Virus record (IMG/VR): IMGVR_UViG_3300042691_032841
Coordinates: 1-34,614 of that record
Direction: 5' to 3' (one strand)
From: a virus
Length of the DNA stretch: 34,614 nt
Positions 30,980-34,614 of this stretch are shown here, piece after piece. The notes beneath the pieces are model-generated. The model worked only from the letters and a program-made list of their open reading frames with translations, did not search any database and had not been told where the DNA came from. Position numbers and translations under genes: made by a program. Numbering within the stretch: position 1 is the first letter of the stretch; each line of letters starts with the position of its first letter.

Positions 30980-31263
30980 TTAATAAATTAGATATATTAA
31001 AGAAAATACTTATTCTTGAGTATGATGCTGAAGTAGAAAAAGCCTTAGCAAATAAAGCAAAGTCTACCGGTATATCTAAAACTATACTCAAAAGTGTATA
31101 TGCTAAAGGTTTAGCAGCTTGGAAAACAGGTCACCGTCCTGGAGTTGGTCAACACCAATGGGCAATGGGAAGAGTGAATTCATTTGTAACAGGTAAAGGT
31201 GGAGCAAGAAAAGCAGATAAGAGTTTATGGAAAAAGGCAAGTAAATCTAAAAAGAAAAAATAA
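30976..31263 (+). CDS. Small basic protein with W-K-T-G-H-R-P-G motif and packaging-type N-terminus (95 aa)
   Basis: Starts MINKLDILKKILILEYDAEV, with I-L-E at 13-15. The conserved core is helical: KAKSTGISKTILKSVYAKGL, then AAWKTGHRPGVGQHQWAMGR (about 52-71) and VNSFVTGKGGARKADKSLWK. The A-W-K-T-G-H-R-P-G ... Q-W-x-x-x-R-V-x-S-F signature is one I have seen in marine T4-like phages and some large eukaryotic viruses, without known function. It ends in poly-Lys. If cut at E15, the mature protein is exactly this conserved unit. Confidence 0.68.
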   Translation: MINKLDILKKILILEYDAEVEKALANKAKSTGISKTILKSVYAKGLAAWKTGHRPGVGQHQWAMGRVNSFVTGKGGARKADKSLWKKASKSKKKK

Positions 31264-31264
31264 A

Positions 31265-31915
31265 ATGAATAGTATTTCATTCTTCAAAGCTCTTTTGATG
31301 AAAGAGTTAAACGAAAAAGACGGAGCAGAATTTACAAAAAAGTATAATGATAATCCTAAATTGAAAGGAGGACAAAAAAATCTGCCTGATCAATTACAAG
31401 CTCAAATTGTAAAAAACGAAGGCGAAGATCATGAAGTATCAATGGCGCAAAATAGCCTTAAGTCTATTATAAGTTCAGCAAGCCAATTGATGAATATGTT
31501 AGGTCAAGATGAGAAAGATATCCCAGCTTGGATTCAAGATCATATTACTAATGCAGAGAACTATATTAATCAGGCTTCAAAGAACTATCATGAATATCAT
31601 AATGGTGGAGATAATATGGACGAACTTCCTGTAGGTAATGAAGAAGAGCCTGTAGATGATATGGCACTACAGTCTATGATGGAAGCAGAATTTATTAGCC
31701 TTAAAGATTTTTCTAAAAACTTAGAACTTCACAAAAAAGGAGATATTACTAAATCTCAACTTATTACCTCTTATAATAAGTTAAGTGCAAAAAATCAAGA
31801 TAAAGCTAAAGAACTTGCTAAAGATCTAGATGTATTGCCTAAACCAAAAAAGACTAACGAAACTTCTCTTCAAAGTATAATGGAAAGTGTTGTCAAGCGT
31901 AAAAAAGCAAAATAA
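31265..31915 (+). CDS. Acidic helical protein with packaging-type N-terminus (216 aa)
   Basis: The start is put at 31265 (MNSISFFKALLMKELNEKDG), one base after the preceding stop; an upstream ATG at 31199 would lie inside the preceding gene. L-N-E occurs at 15-17. The middle has EDHEVSMAQNSLKSIISSAS, IPAWIQDHITNAENYINQAS: a helical module (E-V-x-M-A-Q ... P-x-W-x-Q ... I-T-x-A-x-x-Y-I) that I associate with many T4-like marine phage proteins. Two later peptides, ALQSMMEAEF (about 136-145) and SLQSIMESVV near the end, look like duplicated cleavage-type sites (M-M-E, I-M-E), with a helical unit between them. Modular head-packaged protein inferred. Confidence 0.65.
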   Translation: MNSISFFKALLMKELNEKDGAEFTKKYNDNPKLKGGQKNLPDQLQAQIVKNEGEDHEVSMAQNSLKSIISSASQLMNMLGQDEKDIPAWIQDHITNAENYINQASKNYHEYHNGGDNMDELPVGNEEEPVDDMALQSMMEAEFISLKDFSKNLELHKKGDITKSQLITSYNKLSAKNQDKAKELAKDLDVLPKPKKTNETSLQSIMESVVKRKKAK

Positions 31916-31918
31916 TAA

Positions 31919-33520
31919 ATGCCAGTGAGTAACCAAGACATATTAAAAACAATACTCTTACAAGAGTTAGATAGGATGGAACCTGAACAATCAACGTTTG
32001 AGGATGATCCTATGCAGTTCATATTAAAGAAGTATGTAGGACTTAAGAATACTCTTGAGTATCTTATGACTCCTTCATTTGAAGAATATATTACTGGCAT
32101 ATATGTAGTGGCTCCTAAGCCTACAACATTTAAAATTGTTTTACATAATGGACAATTCTTTTTCTTGCAGTTCATGGGTAAAGCCTATGAAGCAACTGTA
32201 GAAGGAAAGAAATACTATTTAATGTCTATTGGTGAGAAAGAAAGGTGCATGGTTGCTATATCAAGACTCCTTAGATTTGGTAACCCATTAAAGACAAAAG
32301 GGCCGGATGGAGCAGAGCAAGGTACTAGAGATTCAGAAGGACCTGCAGAAGAAGCAGGACCAACTCCACCAGCAGAAACATCAGCACCAGAAGCAGAAGG
32401 TGGAGAAGAGTTGACAGAATCTAGGATATTAGAGACAATATTATTAGAACAATCTAAACCAAGTCCTAAAATAAATCAACAAGCATCTGATAAACTAATA
32501 AATCTTAATCCTAATAAGTTTGAAAAACAATCTGATCCATATAGAATAGCAAATAAAGAAAAAGTAAGTGTTGATGAGTTTGTTAAGATAATTAAAAAAG
32601 ATCTTAAAGCTAAAAACATTAAAGTTCACCCTCCTAAATCTGGACCTAATACAAGTAGTAAATTTAGTATGGTAGAATTTGATTCTGAATTTGGACCTGT
32701 TAAATTTATTTTAAGTGGTGGTGCAACTGCTAATTTAGGTAGTAAATTTGAAAAAGATTTAGTAGATAAAATTAAATCATCAGCAGGATTAAATAAAAAT
32801 GAAATACAAGATCCTATAGCTTTAAAAATATTAGACTTTTTAAATATTAATCCAAAACAATTAAAACCTGAAAACGTAATTGCAGCAGGAGAAACTGATA
32901 CAAAAAGACCATTAAATTTTAAAGGTCCACAAAATAGAGGAGAAAAAATATCTGATATAATTATTAATTATAAAAATAAACCTTATTATTTATCTATAAA
33001 AAATGTATCAGGATCTGGGATTTATAATGGTGGAGTTATTCCTGGTATAGTTTTTAATAAGGATAAAAATAAAATAGTTTTTGATAAAGCTGCTTTTGAT
33101 TCAAATGAAAATATTAAAAAAATTTTAGAAATATTTGGCGTTGATCCTAAAAAAATAGTAGCTGGATTAAATAATTATGTTTCCCAAAAAGGACCAGAAA
33201 CAAAATTTGAACAAAGTAATGGTAATATAGAATTAATAAGTAAGCTATTAGGATCAGCTATAGACTATGGATATTATTATATAAGGGAAATACCTGGAGG
33301 AGATGTTAAAATCTATAATATAGACTCTCCTAAAAAGGCAATGCAACTTTTAGGAAATCCTAGTGGAGTTTTTGTAAAATATGCAAATCCATCTACAAAA
33401 ATAACTACTATTAGAGTTCCACTAGAAGGTTCATTACTAGGACTAAAAAGAGCAGATGTTAGTATAAGAAATGCCACTGGAGGAATAGATAAGCCTGTCA
33501 TAAAAATTAATTTATTCTAA
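31919..33520 (+). CDS. Two-module protein with two packaging-type peptides; C-terminal part PD-(D/E)XK-like (533 aa)
   Basis: Residues 5-16 (NQDILKTILLQE) are a packaging-type tag. An alpha/beta domain follows (about 25-125), then a Pro/Ala/Glu linker (about 128-165). A second copy of the tag, RILETILLEQ, sits at 169-178, where an L-L-E cut would release the second module. The last ~350 residues resemble a nuclease-like fold: E278 in GSKFEKDLVDKI, D346 in EKISDIIINYKN and S359-I-K361 in YYLSIKN, the E ... D ... x-x-K order of PD-(D/E)XK enzymes, with Ser in the usual E/Q position. Nuclease identity is tentative. The architecture strongly suggests two packaged proteins joined in one gene. Confidence 0.72.
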   Translation: MPVSNQDILKTILLQELDRMEPEQSTFEDDPMQFILKKYVGLKNTLEYLMTPSFEEYITGIYVVAPKPTTFKIVLHNGQFFFLQFMGKAYEATVEGKKYYLMSIGEKERCMVAISRLLRFGNPLKTKGPDGAEQGTRDSEGPAEEAGPTPPAETSAPEAEGGEELTESRILETILLEQSKPSPKINQQASDKLINLNPNKFEKQSDPYRIANKEKVSVDEFVKIIKKDLKAKNIKVHPPKSGPNTSSKFSMVEFDSEFGPVKFILSGGATANLGSKFEKDLVDKIKSSAGLNKNEIQDPIALKILDFLNINPKQLKPENVIAAGETDTKRPLNFKGPQNRGEKISDIIINYKNKPYYLSIKNVSGSGIYNGGVIPGIVFNKDKNKIVFDKAAFDSNENIKKILEIFGVDPKKIVAGLNNYVSQKGPETKFEQSNGNIELISKLLGSAIDYGYYYIREIPGGDVKIYNIDSPKKAMQLLGNPSGVFVKYANPSTKITTIRVPLEGSLLGLKRADVSIRNATGGIDKPVIKINLF

Positions 33521-33526
33521 AATAAA

Positions 33527-33558
33527 TTTTTTTATTTCAATTATTTTTTGTATATTAG
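33527..33558 (+). promoter_or_regulatory. Host-type promoter before the 81-aa gene
   Basis: Seven T then ATTTCAA, ending TTTTTTGTATATTAG (box 33551-33558). It shares 28 of 32 positions with the minus-strand copy at 22949-22980, including the 24-nt distance from T-run to box. The ATG follows 15 nt after the box, leaving room for a short A/T-rich leader. Confidence 0.6.
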
Positions 33559-33573
33559 CCATAAATTAATTAC

Positions 33574-33819
33574 ATGGCAAAAAAAGATACAATCTATAGA
33601 ACAATAAAGACTATAGAAGGAACAACAATCCACATTTACGAAGACGAAAAAGGGGCTACAAAACCCCATTGTGCCACTGGCCCTGCTATACTTTATGGAA
33701 AAGGACAAAACAAACAAGATGAATACTATTTGTTTGGAGTAAAGTATGATTATGATAGGTGGCTAGAATTATCTAGACCTTTAAGGAAAGCTACTACTAA
33801 AGAAGATTTTGTTGATTGA
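33574..33819 (+). CDS. Small conserved phage protein with G-P-A repeat-like motif (81 aa)
   Basis: Contains HCATGPAILYGKGQNKQDEY and YLFGVKYDYDRWLE (about 32-66), a pattern of H-x-x-x-GPA followed by a Y-Y-x-x-G strand that is widespread in small phage proteins and recalls MORN/YwqK-type antitoxin repeats. Only about one and a half units are present. It has its own host-type promoter, unlike its late neighbours, so it may be made early. Function unknown. Confidence 0.6.
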   Translation: MAKKDTIYRTIKTIEGTTIHIYEDEKGATKPHCATGPAILYGKGQNKQDEYYLFGVKYDYDRWLELSRPLRKATTKEDFVD

Positions 33820-33822
33820 TAA

Positions 33823-33835
33823 ATATTTATAAGTA
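33823..33835 (+). promoter_or_regulatory. Candidate late promoter (ATATTTATAAGTA)
   Basis: ATATTTATAAGTA lies 11 nt before the ATG of the 116-aa gene, in the 27-nt gap after the 81-aa gene. It contains the complete motif. Confidence 0.45.
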
Positions 33836-33846
33836 AATGTACGACT

Positions 33847-34197
33847 ATGTCATTTAACTTAAAAAAATATTTAGTAGAAAATAATCTTACTTTAATCTCT
33901 AGGATTAGAGAAGAGGAAGATACGGAAGTAGAGCCTTCAAAAGATGATCTTAAACAATCTGAAAAAGACTTTAGATCAATAGATAAAAAGAAAAAGGAAT
34001 TAGCAAATCTTCAACAGCAAGTAAAAACAATTCTTGCAAAATATACAGAAAGAGGAGCCGACGGTAATCTTAAACTTAAAGATGTAGCTGGATATAAGAA
34101 TGCTGTTGGAAATATTCCTGATAGAATTAAACTCCTCAAAGCTCAGATAGATAAAGTAGAAAATCCTAAATTAGATTCAGATGAAGAAGACGATTAG
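33847..34197 (+). CDS. Coiled-coil protein with FNxxKYLxENNL-type N-terminus (116 aa)
   Basis: Starts MSFNLKKYLVENNLTLISRI, nearly the same as the 455-aa protein's start (FNIAKYLKENNL) 32 kb away; L-V-E at 9-11 and I-R-E at 20-22 are possible cleavage sites. The rest is an acidic/basic coiled coil (DKKKKELANLQQQVKTILAK, then GNIPDRIKLLKAQIDKVENP) with a short insertion. It has its own candidate late promoter. Probably a head-internal or scaffold-type protein; function unknown. Confidence 0.62.
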   Translation: MSFNLKKYLVENNLTLISRIREEEDTEVEPSKDDLKQSEKDFRSIDKKKKELANLQQQVKTILAKYTERGADGNLKLKDVAGYKNAVGNIPDRIKLLKAQIDKVENPKLDSDEEDD

Positions 34198-34614
34198 TAT
34201 AGTAGTAATATGCCTTTTGGCTTTAATAGCAGTGTGGTATGTATTTATTTACAAAGCACCTAAATTTGATACAAAACCTTTTGAACAAAAGATTGATTCA
34301 CTACAACATAATATAGACTCTGTAGAAATAGAAAATACTCATTTAGAAGGAGCCATTAGCGTATTAGAACAAGATAATGGATACTTGGTAGTTAAAGTAG
34401 GCGTATTAAATGAAAAAGTCTTAGATTTGAAAGGTGATCTTAAAGACGCTAAAGACGCACTTAAATATACTCCTACTCAAGTAGATAGTTTCTTTATTGC
34501 TAAATATTCTAAAGAGTATGTTTTAGTTTCTCAAGATACAACCCAACTTCCTTTAGAAGTAAGTAAAGCAGTTGTTGTTGATCTTCAAGAAGGAGAAACA
34601 AACGAGAAGTTAGT
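34181..34614 (+). CDS. Membrane-anchored coiled-coil protein, spanin-like (partial, 3' end outside window)
   Basis: Reads from ATG at 34181, overlapping the previous gene by 17 nt, and stays open to the window end (144 codons). An N-terminal transmembrane helix (TISIVVICLLALIAVWYVFI, residues 4-23) is followed by a periplasmic-type coiled coil (FEQKIDSLQHNIDSVEIENT, LEQDNGYLVVKVGVLNEKVL and so on) and a C-terminal domain with VDSFFIAKYSKEYVLV. One TM helix plus a long coiled coil is the layout of an inner-membrane spanin (Rz), which disrupts the outer membrane at lysis. Other envelope roles are possible; the lost C-terminus would help. Confidence 0.6.
   Translation, partial: MKKTISIVVICLLALIAVWYVFIYKAPKFDTKPFEQKIDSLQHNIDSVEIENTHLEGAISVLEQDNGYLVVKVGVLNEKVLDLKGDLKDAKDALKYTPTQVDSFFIAKYSKEYVLVSQDTTQLPLEVSKAVVVDLQEGETNEKL

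Noticed and set aside
31199-31264. Upstream start for the 216-aa protein
   Set aside because: It lies in another frame inside the end of the previous gene, and only the start at 31265 gives the packaging-type N-terminus.
1-34614. CRISPR array, insertion sequence, integrase or attachment site
   Set aside because: No regularly spaced direct repeats, transposase or integrase motifs, or tRNA-linked repeats were seen in the window.

Overview
This window is part of a large, AT-rich, tailed-phage genome of the contractile-tail (myovirus, T4-superfamily) type, with no cellular genes in it. The evidence is a gp25-type baseplate wedge protein, a gp6/baseplate-J protein, a gp5-like OB-fold spike, a T4 gp55-like late sigma factor, a gp61-like primase and compact one-strand gene blocks with ATGA and TAATG stop/start overlaps. 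The host is probably a member of the Bacteroidota. Start codons are preceded by A-rich sequence rather than a Shine-Dalgarno core, and three copies of a 32-bp promoter-like element end in TATATTAG or TATATTTG, close to the Bacteroidota -7 box TAnnTTTG. This host call is an inference.

Layout. (1) 12-3305, plus strand: small unknown genes, two of them membrane proteins, then two acidic proteins (455 and 79 aa) with special N-termini, ending at an intrinsic terminator (3327-3355). (2) 22681-3354, minus strand, read right to left: a promoter at 22949-22980, about 220 nt of structured non-coding leader, a 55-aa gene, a glutaredoxin-like protein, a 58-aa gene, an HD hydrolase, a membrane protein and the late sigma factor. 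A candidate late promoter (20326-20336) follows, then the baseplate and tail-tip operon: a 120-aa protein, OB-fold spike, beta spike tip, 682-aa tail protein, 146-aa protein, gp25, gp6, DNRLRE-like protein, 113-aa protein, 1410-aa protein and a chain of fibre/adhesin-like proteins. Two glycosyltransferases and a GIY-YIG endonuclease lie at its end. (3) 23033-34614, plus strand: primase, PD-(D/E)XK nuclease, then a long run of mostly small proteins, ending with a membrane-anchored coiled-coil protein cut by the window edge.

The most interesting feature is in block 3 and at the end of block 1. Proteins of quite different kinds (P-loop kinase, NMNAT-like nucleotidyltransferase, Cys-rich proteins, Lys-rich proteins, a possible nuclease) begin with nearly the same short peptide, M-I-K-L-x-D-I-L-x-E. 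It has the length and the (L/I)-x-E ending of the T4 capsid-targeting sequence MKTYQEFIAE, which directs internal proteins into the prohead and is cut off by the gp21 protease. I infer that this is a large set of capsid-packaged, probably injected, proteins. Two genes carry a second, internal copy of such a peptide exactly between domains, which suggests cargo polyproteins separated during head maturation. The primase, the nuclease and the minus-strand tail genes lack the peptide.

Expression model (inference): host-type promoters at 22949-22980, 22997-23028 and 33527-33558 drive early/middle genes including the sigma factor. A motif ATATTTAT(A/T)AGTA, seen in the gene orientation before nine genes on both strands, would then be the late promoter for tail genes and packaged proteins.
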